Shown: positions 6,897-16,153 of the stretch, piece by piece
Numbering within the stretch: position 1 is the first letter of the stretch
How the letters are laid out: each line of letters opens with the position of its first letter
Assembly: GCA_963667715.1 (NCBI GenBank)
Contig: OY763926.1
Location: 2,418,001-2,482,000, forward strand
Direction of reading: 5' to 3'
Source: JAFGDI01 sp963667715
GTDB lineage: Bacteria > Planctomycetota > Phycisphaerae > Sedimentisphaerales > SM23-30
DNA: 64,000 bases
Translations under genes and position numbers: made by a program
Notes under the pieces: model-generated
What the model saw: only the letters and a program-made list of their open reading frames with translations
The model's database searches: none
Told to the model about the DNA's origin: nothing

Positions 6897-8084
6897 TCAT
6901 CCCATTTGCTTAGCGACTTTAACCGCTTGTGTATAACCGATAGGTGCGTATCGTTGCGTAATTGACAAGCTGGAATGCCCTAACATGCCGGACGCAGCTT
7001 CGATACCCATAGCGTCGCAAATAGCTGTACCTGCCGCGTGCCGAAGCTGGTGGGGTGTCCAGTAGGGTATTGTCACATTATCGCGTTCAGCTGCCTTGAT
7101 TGCGTTCTGAATAGCCTTACCGTAACTTGCCGCCGTGAAACATGGTTTAAATTCCTGTGTCCCCATCGCATTTGTGCCAGGTCGATTCCCAAACCGTCTA
7201 TCTGTCACACGTTTCTCGTTACGCCGCCGGCGGTGTTGTGCCATTGATTCGGCTGGCGTGAATGTGTATTGATCTGCCGACCGTAGCATGTATGGTCGCA
7301 GTATCTCCTGCGCATGTTCACCGAGTGGTATCACTTTCTCAGTAACACGATTGAGGTGTTGCCCCTTATACTTGCTTGGGTAGTAGTTCCAGATATTCCC
7401 GTATCGCTCAATTTGCTCCGGCTTAATAATACAAAGCTCGGTTGACCTCATACCAGTGATGCGTTGCAGTCGCACCATGTCAGCAACAACGTCAGATAGA
7501 TAAGGCAATGTCGCATTAATCACTTCATCAGACACAGGACGGACTTTTTTAGCGGGCTTAGCTTTACCACTGCGAATGCCTGAGATAGCTGTCAAGGCGA
7601 GATATGTAGCGGCTGGCACATAACCCTCACCGACTGCCCATTTGATTATCCTGCGAACATTAGCGGCGTTCCTGTTAACTGTAGTGACACTCAGTCGCTT
7701 ATCAGCCAGATATTCCTGGTATTGACGCAGTTGGCGTGGTGAGAATTCATACGCGGGGATAGAGCAGTCGAACACCTCGGCCAAATACTTAATAGATACT
7801 ATATACGCTCGCTTTTCACCTTCGGTCGTTGAATCGCTTGAGACAAAAGCCCGGCACACTCCAGCGAGAGAATTGTCTTGTGGGTCGTATTCGTCGACAA
7901 GCACAGCTTGATCATATAACAGACGAGCACACTCAATGGCCGTCGCAAGGTCTGTCGTGGCTCGATCTGCACCTACTGGCTTTAACGACATTTGTTGATA
8001 TTTTTTCTCACCTGGAAGTTTAATCTTCCAGTACCAGCGATTGCCACGCTTCATTAGCGATCCTGGCAAATTTTTGATCTTCAT
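6897..8084 (-). CDS. int: Tyrosine recombinase (phage integrase)
   Basis: A 395-residue integrase. The catalytic set is visible: R213 in TGMRSTEL, H345-x2-R348 in HQLRH, H370 in LGHSS and the nucleophile Y379 in TQRYA. An N-terminal arm-binding region and a SAM-like core-binding domain (about 75-160) precede the catalytic domain. The start is set at ATG 8084, with AGAGGTG five bases upstream, over the longer frame to 8114. The gene begins 113 bases from tRNA-Arg, the expected position for an element integrated into that tRNA. Its stop is directly against the convergent cargo gene. Confidence 0.95.
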   Translation of the reverse strand: MKIKNLPGSLMKRGNRWYWKIKLPGEKKYQQMSLKPVGADRATTDLATAIECARLLYDQAVLVDEYDPQDNSLAGVCRAFVSSDSTTEGEKRAYIVSIKYLAEVFDCSIPAYEFSPRQLRQYQEYLADKRLSVTTVNRNAANVRRIIKWAVGEGYVPAATYLALTAISGIRSGKAKPAKKVRPVSDEVINATLPYLSDVVADMVRLQRITGMRSTELCIIKPEQIERYGNIWNYYPSKYKGQHLNRVTEKVIPLGEHAQEILRPYMLRSADQYTFTPAESMAQHRRRRNEKRVTDRRFGNRPGTNAMGTQEFKPCFTAASYGKAIQNAIKAAERDNVTIPYWTPHQLRHAAGTAICDAMGIEAASGMLGHSSLSITQRYAPIGYTQAVKVAKQMG

Positions 8085-8103
8085 CGTACACCTCTTTCGA
8101 GCA

Positions 8104-8141
8104 CATTGCACCAAGGTTTAGCACGGTTTTTTGGTGCAATG
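8104..8141. repeat. 11-base inverted repeat between int and tRNA-Arg
   Basis: CATTGCACCAA (8104-8114) and TTGGTGCAATG (8131-8141) form a perfect inverted repeat. It could be an integrase arm-type site, an operator, or a weak terminator for the tRNA. Confidence 0.5.
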
Positions 8142-8197
8142 CAATTAATGTACGCTTGAGCCGAATTGTAAACCACCATATTTAAGGCAGTTATAAA

Positions 8198-8271
8198 CAC
8201 ACCCGACAGGATTCGAACCTGTGACCTACGGATTAGAAATCCGTTGCTCTATCCAGCTGAGCTACGGGTGC
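8198..8271 (-). tRNA. tRNA-Arg (TCT)
   Basis: A full cloverleaf on the minus strand: acceptor GCACCCG/CGGGTGT, D-arm GCTC/GAGC, anticodon stem ACGGA/TCCGT with loop TTTCTAA (anticodon TCT) and T-arm ACAGG/CCTGT. Discriminator G; no CCA encoded. It reads towards the integrase, and its 3' end is the likely attachment site of the element. Confidence 0.95.
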
Positions 8272-8436
8272 TTATGCTGTTTTCTGGTGACTTTTGTCAC
8301 TGGAAAGACCATAATATATAACAATAAGCGAACAGAATGTCAATACTATTTTAATAATATAAGTCAAAAAGTCTGTGGCTAATTGCAATATTGACAAGTA
8401 ATTAGGCCTAATGAGTGAAAAAAGGCCATTAACTGG

Positions 8437-9426
8437 TCAACTTAGATATCTGTCTTCTTTAACGAGATAGTTAGTTACATAGTCGGCAACGGCGATTTCC
8501 AGAGATTGCCATTGGTCGTCTTTGTAAATATTTTGTATTTTTGCAGTTTCTGCCTGGGTGTAATACTGGTATTTTTCCCTGAGATGCAGCGGCATATCGA
8601 TGAATTCGATATCAGGGTTGATATCCAGAGCAGAATAAACAGCCAGGACCAGGTCTTTGAAGCTTCTGGCTTTGCCGGTACCGACATTATATATACCGTT
8701 GGCTTGTTTATTAGCGTACACGGCAAGAACAGCACCGACAGCATACTTGACATAGACGAAGTCGCGAAGCTGTCCGCCGTCATCGAAGCCTTCTTTGTGA
8801 GACTTGAAAAGCTTTACCTTGCCGGAAGACTTGATCTGGTGGAATGATTTTTCGACAACACTACGCATGTCTTGTTTGTGGTACTCGTTGGGGCCAAAGA
8901 CGTTAAAGAACTTTAAGCCGGCAATCTGGTCAAGCATACCAGTTCTAAGAGCGTGGAGGTCGAACTGCCACTTGGAAAAAGCGTAGGCATTAAGCGGGAC
9001 ATAGTCATTGAGCGTGCTATGGTCATCACTGAAGCCTTTTGAGCCGTCGCCGTAGGTAGCAGCACTGGATGCGTAAACAAAGCGAGCATCGTTCTGACAG
9101 CACCAGTTTGCCAGGCGTTTAGTATCAAGGTAGTTATTGTCCATCAGGTATCCTCCGTTTAGCTCTGTGGTGCTGCTGCAAGCCCCCATATGGATGACAC
9201 CCTCGATCTGCCCATCGTAAACACCTTGTTCAAGCTGGTTGAGAAACATGTCCTTATTGACAAAATCGGTAAACCTGAGTCGAGCCATATTCATCCAGCG
9301 TTCGGTATCACTATCGTGCCAGAGGTCATCAGTGATGATGATATCTTCACGTCCCTGCTGATTCAAAGCCCATACGATCGCACTGCCAATAAACCCGGCT
9401 CCGCCTGTTACAACAATAGCAGCCAT
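8437..9426 (-). CDS. hldD: ADP-L-glycero-D-manno-heptose 6-epimerase
   Basis: A 329-residue extended SDR epimerase that makes the heptose of the lipopolysaccharide core. It begins VVTGGAGFIGSAIVWALN, the NAD(P)-binding glycine motif (TGxxGxxG), and has the catalytic Y-x3-K (YAFSK) and the HldD-typical FNVFGPNEYHK and DGGQLRDFVYV. AGGAG precedes ATG 9426, which directly abuts the stop of the CorC-like gene, so the two are probably one transcript. Its presence suggests an LPS-type outer membrane. Confidence 0.93.
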   Translation of the reverse strand: MAAIVVTGGAGFIGSAIVWALNQQGREDIIITDDLWHDSDTERWMNMARLRFTDFVNKDMFLNQLEQGVYDGQIEGVIHMGACSSTTELNGGYLMDNNYLDTKRLANWCCQNDARFVYASSAATYGDGSKGFSDDHSTLNDYVPLNAYAFSKWQFDLHALRTGMLDQIAGLKFFNVFGPNEYHKQDMRSVVEKSFHQIKSSGKVKLFKSHKEGFDDGGQLRDFVYVKYAVGAVLAVYANKQANGIYNVGTGKARSFKDLVLAVYSALDINPDIEFIDMPLHLREKYQYYTQAETAKIQNIYKDDQWQSLEIAVADYVTNYLVKEDRYLS

Positions 9427-10743
9427 TTAATTCTCCTGTGTACTATTTTCAGTGAGGATAGAAACCCTCAGTAAATTTATTTTACGTTTTTCCGCATCGG
9501 CAACAGTGAATTTCATATTGCCGTATTCGAAACTCTCCCCTACCAGTGGGATATGTCCAAGTTGAGAGAAAACAAACCCGCCCAAGGTTTCATAATCCTC
9601 ATCTTCCGGTAACTTAAGCTGATAATCATCGATAAGCTCGTATATTTCAGCTCTGGCATCGATATCAAAATTAAATTCATCAATTTTTTTTATGAGGTCA
9701 GCTCGTGGCTGTTCATGTTCGTCTTCAATTTCGCCGACAAGCTCTTCCAGAATATCTTCAAAGCTTACCAGTCCGGCAGTACCACCGTATTCATCTAAAA
9801 CAACAGCAACGTGAACCTTGCGTTCCTTGAAGTCATGGAGCAGATCACGTAGGTTTTTAGTTTCCGGCACAAAGAATGTTTCTCTGAGGATATCAGCAAC
9901 ACCTTCCGGGCGAGTATCCTCTTTCAGGTAATTGAGCAGGTCTTTTGAATATAGCATACCGATTATATTATCAATATTTTCTTCATATACCGGGTAGCGG
10001 GAATGGCCTGACTCAATAACAGTCGTTACGACAGTATCAAAGCCAATAGATATCTCAATACCGCTAATATCGGTACGGGGTGTCATGATCTCTCCAGCGG
10101 TAGTAGCACGGAATTCGAGGACAGATTCGATCATATCCCTTTCTTCTCCGTCAACAACACCTTCCTTTTCACGCTCCTCAACCACGCTTAACAGCTCTTC
10201 CTGCCGCTCTTCGATACGAGTTGGGGAATCATCATCTTCGACACCAGCAAGCTTACGCATAAGCGGCTCGCCCCAGTAAAGAAGCCAAATAAGGGGGCGG
10301 AAAATAATGCTCATCGTTTTTAAAAGTGAAAAACCAGTTACCAATATCCAGATACTCCAGTATGTGGCCAGAATATGTGGGATAGTAACAAAAAATACGC
10401 TTAATACGATCGCACACATAGCAAAAGTATGGAGCAAAGCAGTAATGAGTGTATAATCTTCGCTGACAGCCTGAAACTGTCGCCAGGCGATGCAAAGGAC
10501 GAAAGACAGCAATGCCAGCATTCTTAGCAGATTGCTGGTAGCAAGCAAGATGGCCATGTTCTTACGAACATAATCGAGATGTTCAAGATGGCCTCTGGCC
10601 TCGAAACCGTCTTCAAGGCGATTCCATGAAATTCTCAAGAGCGACTTACTAATAATCGAGAAATAAGCCGTAAATATTATAAAACAAATAGTCAGAATCC
10701 AGTATAAACTGCCAGGTTCGTCCACTTCTAATATGCCTTTCAA
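9427..10743 (-). CDS. CorC/HlyC-like CNNM-CBS membrane protein
   Basis: A 438-residue protein with an N-terminal DUF21/CNNM-type membrane domain (hydrophobic segments in the first ~160 residues). A CBS pair follows, beginning at EIMTPRTDISGIE and including IGMLYSKDLLNYL and VVLDEYGGTAGLVSFEDILEE, and then a C-terminal transporter-associated domain. These proteins are linked to magnesium/cobalt efflux. The first possible start is TTG 10743; GTG 10725 is an alternative. Following ybeY and phoH, it mirrors the ybeZ-ybeY-ybeX order of other bacteria. Confidence 0.85.
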   Translation of the reverse strand: MKGILEVDEPGSLYWILTICFIIFTAYFSIISKSLLRISWNRLEDGFEARGHLEHLDYVRKNMAILLATSNLLRMLALLSFVLCIAWRQFQAVSEDYTLITALLHTFAMCAIVLSVFFVTIPHILATYWSIWILVTGFSLLKTMSIIFRPLIWLLYWGEPLMRKLAGVEDDDSPTRIEERQEELLSVVEEREKEGVVDGEERDMIESVLEFRATTAGEIMTPRTDISGIEISIGFDTVVTTVIESGHSRYPVYEENIDNIIGMLYSKDLLNYLKEDTRPEGVADILRETFFVPETKNLRDLLHDFKERKVHVAVVLDEYGGTAGLVSFEDILEELVGEIEDEHEQPRADLIKKIDEFNFDIDARAEIYELIDDYQLKLPEDEDYETLGGFVFSQLGHIPLVGESFEYGNMKFTVADAEKRKINLLRVSILTENSTQEN

Positions 10744-10796
10744 AAAAAAGAAAATAATCAGTTAAAATAACAAGTGTTCAGTAGTTAAAGATGAGC

Positions 10797-11261
10797 TTAG
10801 TCTTCCAATGTACCAAAAGCTTCGCCATAGCCAAGCTGCGTCATCAGCTCGTTCTCTCTTTTATGCATTTGTTTATATTCATCCGGGTCATGATCATCAT
10901 AGCCAGCCTGATGCAATATGCCGTGAACTACGTATAAAAATAATTCAGCGGCAGGTTCATTTCCACGCTGAGGAGCTTCCCGGCTGGCGAGTTCGGCATT
11001 GACAGCTATTTCCGCGTCAATGGTATCATCGGGGCAATCATCGTCGCTAAGGTCAAAACTGACGACATCGGTGGTGGTATCCATATCGAAATAATCACGC
11101 TTGAGCTGAGTAATATCCTCATCTCCAATAATGACAAGCGATAAGCTACCATTAGTGAAATTTTCACTAGTAAGCACGAAACGAGCGATTTTCTCCAGCT
11201 CAGCAATATCCAGAGCAGGTATAGCATCCGGTACGGTATTTTCAATATGTATATTTATCAT
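10797..11261 (-). CDS. ybeY: Endoribonuclease YbeY
   Basis: A 154-residue single-strand-specific RNase in 16S rRNA maturation and ribosome quality control. The zinc motif H-G-x-L-H-x2-G-Y-D-D-H is intact (HGILHQAGYDDH). TDVVSFDLSD is the conserved substrate-side segment. The start is set at ATG 11261 (MINIHIEN), just after the stop of the upstream HD gene; the longer frame to 11324 would overlap that gene. It lies in a phoH-HD-ybeY-corC cluster. Confidence 0.93.
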   Translation of the reverse strand: MINIHIENTVPDAIPALDIAELEKIARFVLTSENFTNGSLSLVIIGDEDITQLKRDYFDMDTTTDVVSFDLSDDDCPDDTIDAEIAVNAELASREAPQRGNEPAAELFLYVVHGILHQAGYDDHDPDEYKQMHKRENELMTQLGYGEAFGTLED

Positions 11262-11277
11262 AAGTGTATTATTAGCA

Positions 11278-12792
11278 CTATTTCTTTTCACTGTCACTGC
11301 CGCCTGGGTAGCTAATACGGCCATGATACATAGCGCATAAGCTCTTAACCAGCGACTGCTCGATACGGTCGAGCTCTCTCATTGTGAGGTCACAATCGTT
11401 AAGCTGGCCGTCCTGAAGCCTGAGCATAACCATTTTATGAACAAGCGACTCGATACGACTTGGAGTCGGGTCTTTCATAGCGCGGGTAGCGCCTTCGACA
11501 ACGTCAGCTAACATAACAATAGCCGATTCTTTAGTTCTAGGCTTAGGACCAGGGTACCTGAAATCGGTTTCTTCAACCACTTCACCAGTTTCAGAGCTCT
11601 TTTGAGTTGCGGCATGGTAGAAGTACTGGACAAGCGTTGTACCATGATGAGTTTCACAGAATTGACGCAGGATCTTAGGTATTTTATACTGCTCGAGAAG
11701 CTCCATGCCGTCTTTTACATGGCCGACAATGATCATACGGCTCATAGTTGGCGAAAGTTCTTTATGCTGATTGAAGCTATCCTGCTGATTTTCAATGAAA
11801 TATCGAGGTTTGTTGAGCTTACCTACATCATGATAATAACAGCCCACACGGCATAGTAAGCCGTTAGAGCCAATAGCTTCAGCAGCAGCTTCAGAAAGCA
11901 TACCGATCTGCCAGCTATGATTGAATGTGCCGGGAGCTTCGACGGCCAGGCGTTTGAGCAAAGGCTGAGTAGCTTCACCATAAGAGAGAAGACTCATATC
12001 TGTAGCAGTGCGGAACACTTTTTCAATAAACGGAAGAAGGCCCTGCATAAGGAAGCCAACAGCGAGTACGCCGCCAGTTGCATATAAACAATCGATCAGA
12101 GTGATTGAAACATCGTTTTTCATCCACATACCAAAGACAAATACAACTAAAAACACCATAACAGATGCAATTGCAGAGACTTCGATAAGTTTGGTAAACG
12201 ATCGTATCTTCTTCAGCATCATAATCGAAATACCGACACTACAACCACTGGCAAGCAGTACGCCTAGTCCCTGCCTGAAATCAGTTATATTGTCGGACAT
12301 AGCGAGCATGCCAAGAAGAATAAGATAGCCGCTCATACCGAGAGCAAAACGCTGATTATAGGCAATGGTCATAGTAATGCCGGTAAGCATAATTGGAATA
12401 CAAAGCAGATACGGCGACCACTCTTTAAATACAATAACACGCACAACCAAAACCATAACGGTCATGGTCATAAGTATATGGAACGATCGTAGATGCCATT
12501 TCATTAATCTTGGCTCATTAGCAAAGGCGTATAGAGCCAGACCAAATGAGAGAATAAGCATAAGTACATATTCAATCATAAAATGGCTAATAGAAGGAAA
12601 CTGCCAGAAGACACGAGATTCGCCGCTGATGGCTCCAAGTGACATTATCAGGCTGACCAATAAGGCAAAGCAGAGCAACATTAAAATTGCAAAAGGAGCA
12701 CCAGAAAGCATGAAATTCCTTCTTTTAAGTGCCCATTGCGACTCAATAACCTTGCTTGAATCTACTCTTTTGTTCTTTTTTTTGTTTAACAT
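11278..12792 (-). CDS. 7TM HD-domain phosphodiesterase (PgpH-like)
   Basis: A 504-residue membrane protein. The N-terminal ~270 residues hold about seven hydrophobic segments (7TM receptor type); the C-terminal half is an HD domain (FNHSWQ, YYHDVGKLNKP, ETHHGTTLVQYFY). PgpH family members hydrolyse c-di-AMP. The protein is shorter than PgpH (about 700 residues) because the large extracellular 7TMR-HDED domain before the membrane part is missing. It sits between phoH and ybeY, the usual location in Gram-positive and planctomycete genomes. Confidence 0.88.
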   Translation of the reverse strand: MLNKKKNKRVDSSKVIESQWALKRRNFMLSGAPFAILMLLCFALLVSLIMSLGAISGESRVFWQFPSISHFMIEYVLMLILSFGLALYAFANEPRLMKWHLRSFHILMTMTVMVLVVRVIVFKEWSPYLLCIPIMLTGITMTIAYNQRFALGMSGYLILLGMLAMSDNITDFRQGLGVLLASGCSVGISIMMLKKIRSFTKLIEVSAIASVMVFLVVFVFGMWMKNDVSITLIDCLYATGGVLAVGFLMQGLLPFIEKVFRTATDMSLLSYGEATQPLLKRLAVEAPGTFNHSWQIGMLSEAAAEAIGSNGLLCRVGCYYHDVGKLNKPRYFIENQQDSFNQHKELSPTMSRMIIVGHVKDGMELLEQYKIPKILRQFCETHHGTTLVQYFYHAATQKSSETGEVVEETDFRYPGPKPRTKESAIVMLADVVEGATRAMKDPTPSRIESLVHKMVMLRLQDGQLNDCDLTMRELDRIEQSLVKSLCAMYHGRISYPGGSDSEKK

Positions 12793-12837
12793 AATTTATT
12801 TTAACCGTATGCACCTGAAAGCAAGATGCGGCTGAAA

Positions 12838-13773
12838 TTATTTTTCATAAGCTTTAACGATACTATGTACAAGCTTATGTCTGACTATATCAGTTTCGGA
12901 TAATTTAACAGTACCAATGCCCTTAATTCCTTTTAACCTCATAAGAGCGTCAGAAAGGCCAGACCTTTCATTGTCACCGAGGTCACTTTGGCGAACATCG
13001 CCGGTAATGATCATTTTTGAGTCATTACCCATACGAGTCAGGAACATAAGCATCTGCGACACAGTTGTATTCTGAGCTTCGTCGAGAATAACAACAGCAT
13101 CATTAAGAGTTCTGCCTCGCATAAAAGCCAGAGGCACAACTTCGATAATATCATTTTGCATAAAGCGGGTTATCTGACTGTATTCCATCATATCGCTTAA
13201 CGCATCTAAAAGCGGGCGCAGGTACGGGTTCACCTTTGCCTGTAAGTCGCCGGGTAAAAAGCCAAGCTTTTCACCAGCTTCAACCGCTGGTCGAGCCAGA
13301 ATTATACGTCTGATACGGGCCTGCTTAAGCATAGCGACGGCAACAGCAACAGCCAGGTACGTTTTGCCAGTACCAGCCGGGCCACAACAGAAGATCATAT
13401 CATTCTGATCAATAACCTCTAAATATTTACGCTGGCCTTTTGTGCGAGCCTCAACGAACTTTCCGCTAAGATAGACATTAAGTCGATGACCGATCTTTGG
13501 GCCAGTTGATTCAAAATCATTTTCAATATCTTTTAATAATAAAGCAATGTCATTTTTGTCAAGAGTTGGCGAGATTTCGACATAATCCTGCATTTTCTGG
13601 AATAGGCCGGCAGCGGTTTGCACCGCTTCCTTGGAGCCCGCGATCATGACCCTATCTTGTCGTGCGGAAACCTGAACTCCACATAAATCCCTTAGAAGTC
13701 GTAAATTACAATCAGCAGAGCCAAAAAGCTTTACTCTCTGCGATGGATTATCAAGTGTTAACGTAAGTTCCAA
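12838..13773 (-). CDS. phoH: PhoH-like ATPase
   Basis: A 311-residue PhoH/YbeZ-type P-loop ATPase. Walker A is GPAGTGKTYLA; Walker B is VVILDEAQN; ITGDVRQSDLG is the conserved sensor segment. The N-terminal ~100 residues look like a KH-type RNA-binding region. The start is TTG 13773 with AGAGG about 11 bases upstream. It heads the minus-strand phoH-HD-ybeY-corC-hldD series, where PhoH is thought to act with YbeY in RNA processing. Confidence 0.92.
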   Translation of the reverse strand: MELTLTLDNPSQRVKLFGSADCNLRLLRDLCGVQVSARQDRVMIAGSKEAVQTAAGLFQKMQDYVEISPTLDKNDIALLLKDIENDFESTGPKIGHRLNVYLSGKFVEARTKGQRKYLEVIDQNDMIFCCGPAGTGKTYLAVAVAVAMLKQARIRRIILARPAVEAGEKLGFLPGDLQAKVNPYLRPLLDALSDMMEYSQITRFMQNDIIEVVPLAFMRGRTLNDAVVILDEAQNTTVSQMLMFLTRMGNDSKMIITGDVRQSDLGDNERSGLSDALMRLKGIKGIGTVKLSETDIVRHKLVHSIVKAYEK

Positions 13774-13834
13774 ATATTACTTATCCTCTTAAACAACAAA
13801 CGCTTATCAAAAGCCAACATTACAAACAAATGCC

Positions 13835-13862
13835 ATTTTACAAGATTTATCTGTACTTGCAA
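13835..13862 (-). promoter_or_regulatory. Possible sigma-70 promoter of the phoH operon
   Basis: Minus strand TTGCAA (13862-13857), 16-base spacer, TAAAAT (13840-13835), about 60 bases before the phoH start. Confidence 0.4.
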
Positions 13863-13916
13863 GCCATATTATCAGGGTGGAAACAGTATACTCCATAATA
13901 TGTATCGGCAATAAAG

Positions 13917-14333
13917 CTATTCACCAATAATTTTAACAAGAACCCTTTTTTTCCTTTTACCGTCAAATTCTCCGTAAAAAATCTGTTCCCACGGGCCAAA
14001 ATCGAGTCTGCCGTCAGTAATGGCAACGACGACCTCACGGCCCATAATCGTTCTTTTGAGATGAGCATCTCCATTATCCTCGAATCCATTATGGCGATAT
14101 CGAGAATATGGCTTTTCAGGAGCAAGCTGTTCCAGCCAGTCGTCAAAATCCTGATGAAGGCCGGACTCATCATCATTTATGAACACACTAGCGGTAATAT
14201 GCATAGCATTGCAAAGAAGCAGCCCTTCACGGATTCCACTTTCAACCAGACAGCTTTCAACATCTCTAGTAATATTGATCAGTTCGCGTCTTTTCTTTAT
14301 ATCGAACCATAGTTCTTTACGATAGCTTTTCAT
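13917..14333 (-). CDS. YjbQ-family protein (UPF0047)
   Basis: A 138-residue protein of the YjbQ/UPF0047 family, reported to have secondary thiamine-phosphate synthase activity. Hallmarks are a LLCNAMHITASVFIND stretch, the HN-EDNGDAHLKR segment, and a C-terminal block from DGRLDFGPWEQIFYGEFDG to KRVLVKI. It stands between folP and phoH. Real cellular role in this family is uncertain. Confidence 0.88.
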   Translation of the reverse strand: MKSYRKELWFDIKKRRELINITRDVESCLVESGIREGLLLCNAMHITASVFINDDESGLHQDFDDWLEQLAPEKPYSRYRHNGFEDNGDAHLKRTIMGREVVVAITDGRLDFGPWEQIFYGEFDGKRKKRVLVKIIGE

Positions 14334-14357
14334 AGAGTAACTCCTCCTTTTAATATA

Positions 14358-15191
14358 TCATATTGGCTGTTTACTTATTGCATTAAACATATTAACAACC
14401 TGGACAGCAGGTTTAACCTCATGTACCCGAACTATGTCAACACCTTGCGTAAGAGCATAAGCAAGAACGGCAAGGTCGCCGTAGATGCGATCAGCAGGAA
14501 TATCAATATCAAGAACTTTGCCTATAAAAGACTTTCGACTAGCACCAAGGAGCACTGGTGTTCCCAGATCGTGAAGTTTAGCCAGCGAACGAATAAGTTC
14601 GAGATTGTGGTCTACTGTTTTACCAAAGCCAATCCCTGGATCAACAATGATATTGTCTTTTTTAACGCCGGCACTAACTGCCAGCGAGATACGATCTGCA
14701 AGATAGTCATACACCTCATTGACAACACTTACGTATTTTGGGTCATCCTGCATATCTTTGGGCCGGCCTTTTTTATGCATAATAATAACCGGACAATTAA
14801 GCCTGGCGACTGTTGCAGCCATATCCGGATCATCTTCGAAAGCTGAGATATCGTTTATGATCGAAGCTCCGGCAGAGATAGCCGCTGAGGCAACAGCGGC
14901 AAGTGTAGTATCGATACTTATCGGGACAGATGTTTTAGCCGCGAGAGCAGAAATAACCGGAACGACTCTATTGATCTGCTCTGGGGCAGATATGCGTTCT
15001 GAGCCTGGTCGAGTTGACTCTCCGCCAATATCAATAATACCGGCACCATTTTTTACCATTTGCAAAGCATGTTCAACTGCGATATCGACAGAAGAGTAAT
15101 ATTTACCACCATCGCTAAAGGAATCCGGGGTGACATTGAGAATACCCATTACAACAGGAGTATCAGTAGATGGAGTTAATAGAGATTTCAT
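14358..15191 (-). CDS. folP: Dihydropteroate synthase
   Basis: A 277-residue enzyme joining pABA to dihydropterin pyrophosphate in folate synthesis. It has MGILNVTPDSFSDGG, DIGGESTRPG, the DISAFEDDP segment and DPGIGFGKT, all in the expected order of the TIM barrel, and a C-terminal RVHEV. The start ATG 15191 overlaps the tatC stop (ATGA). The pABA supply may come from the PabBC fusion at 38633-40366. Confidence 0.95.
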   Translation of the reverse strand: MKSLLTPSTDTPVVMGILNVTPDSFSDGGKYYSSVDIAVEHALQMVKNGAGIIDIGGESTRPGSERISAPEQINRVVPVISALAAKTSVPISIDTTLAAVASAAISAGASIINDISAFEDDPDMAATVARLNCPVIIMHKKGRPKDMQDDPKYVSVVNEVYDYLADRISLAVSAGVKKDNIIVDPGIGFGKTVDHNLELIRSLAKLHDLGTPVLLGASRKSFIGKVLDIDIPADRIYGDLAVLAYALTQGVDIVRVHEVKPAVQVVNMFNAISKQPI

Positions 15192-16153
15192 TGCTGAACC
15201 TTTTTAGATTTTGGCGGCATAAGTACCAATAAGAAAATACCAAGCTCATAAAGCAGGTACATAGGAAAAGCCATAGCCAGCTGAGATAATATATCTGGTG
15301 GTGTAATGATCGCAGCGGAAACAATGATAGCAAGAAAGACGTACTTACGTACTTTTCTGAACCGGTCAATAGTGACAAGTCCTAAAAAGCCTGTTAGAAA
15401 AACGGCTAACGGCATCTGAAATGACGCACCAAAAGCTACGGTTAAGGTTAGAATAAATGATATATACTCATTTATAGTGCAGTGAGTTTGAATTGAAGTA
15501 CTACTTACTGATGCTGTATTTGAAGCTGGCAGAGTAATATCGAGCACTAAATTATCATGACAAAATGGTACCGGTGCTGAAAGGAAGAACCTGCCGGAAG
15601 CAGGGATTTCAGGCGACGATGAAGCATTATCACTACTTAAAATGGTATTGAACCATGTGCTGGTATGTGGGTTTACCTTAAGGCCGGCATTGAAATTGAG
15701 AAAGAAATTTATGGTAACGGGAGCAACGACATAGATAAAAAACAGCCCGCCAAGAATAAAGAGCAATGCAGAAAAGGGAGCAAAAATATTTACCAGTTTT
15801 CTTTCATGACGGTAAAGCCCGGAAGCGACGAACTGCCATAGCTGATAAAAGACCCATGGCGCGGCAACGAATAAAGCTGCAACCAGAGAAACTTTAATAT
15901 AGGTACTGAACCCTGTCGCAACACCAGTTGCCAAAAATGAACGAGGTTGGCCGTTAGCGTCCAGAGCAGCCATAAGAGGTGCTGCGAAAAAATCTACCAG
16001 CTGCCAACCAAAAAAAAGGCATATAATAAAAGCCGCTGCAAGCCCGATCAGAGCCAAAATAACCCTTGCCCTTAGCTCGTTGAGATGATCACCAATACTC
16101 ATTGATCCATGATCTTCATTTTCGAAATCTGAAATGGATTTTTCGATATCCAT
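15188..16153 (-). CDS. tatC: Twin-arginine translocase subunit TatC, enlarged
   Basis: A 321-residue TatC (usual ~250). It starts with the cytoplasmic HLNELRARV motif, has six predicted membrane segments, the FGASFQMPLAVF segment and a terminal SQLAMAFPMYLLYELGIFL. The extra length is a Ser/Thr/Pro-rich insertion at roughly residues 160-225 in a periplasmic loop; insertions of this type are known from planctomycete TatC proteins. It overlaps ruvX by one base (TAATG) and folP by ATGA. Confidence 0.93.
   Translation of the reverse strand: MDIEKSISDFENEDHGSMSIGDHLNELRARVILALIGLAAAFIICLFFGWQLVDFFAAPLMAALDANGQPRSFLATGVATGFSTYIKVSLVAALFVAAPWVFYQLWQFVASGLYRHERKLVNIFAPFSALLFILGGLFFIYVVAPVTINFFLNFNAGLKVNPHTSTWFNTILSSDNASSSPEIPASGRFFLSAPVPFCHDNLVLDITLPASNTASVSSTSIQTHCTINEYISFILTLTVAFGASFQMPLAVFLTGFLGLVTIDRFRKVRKYVFLAIIVSAAIITPPDILSQLAMAFPMYLLYELGIFLLVLMPPKSKKVQQ

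Noticed and set aside
8475..8783. Minus-strand 102-codon frame inside hldD
   Set aside because: Out-of-frame shadow of a clear hldD gene.
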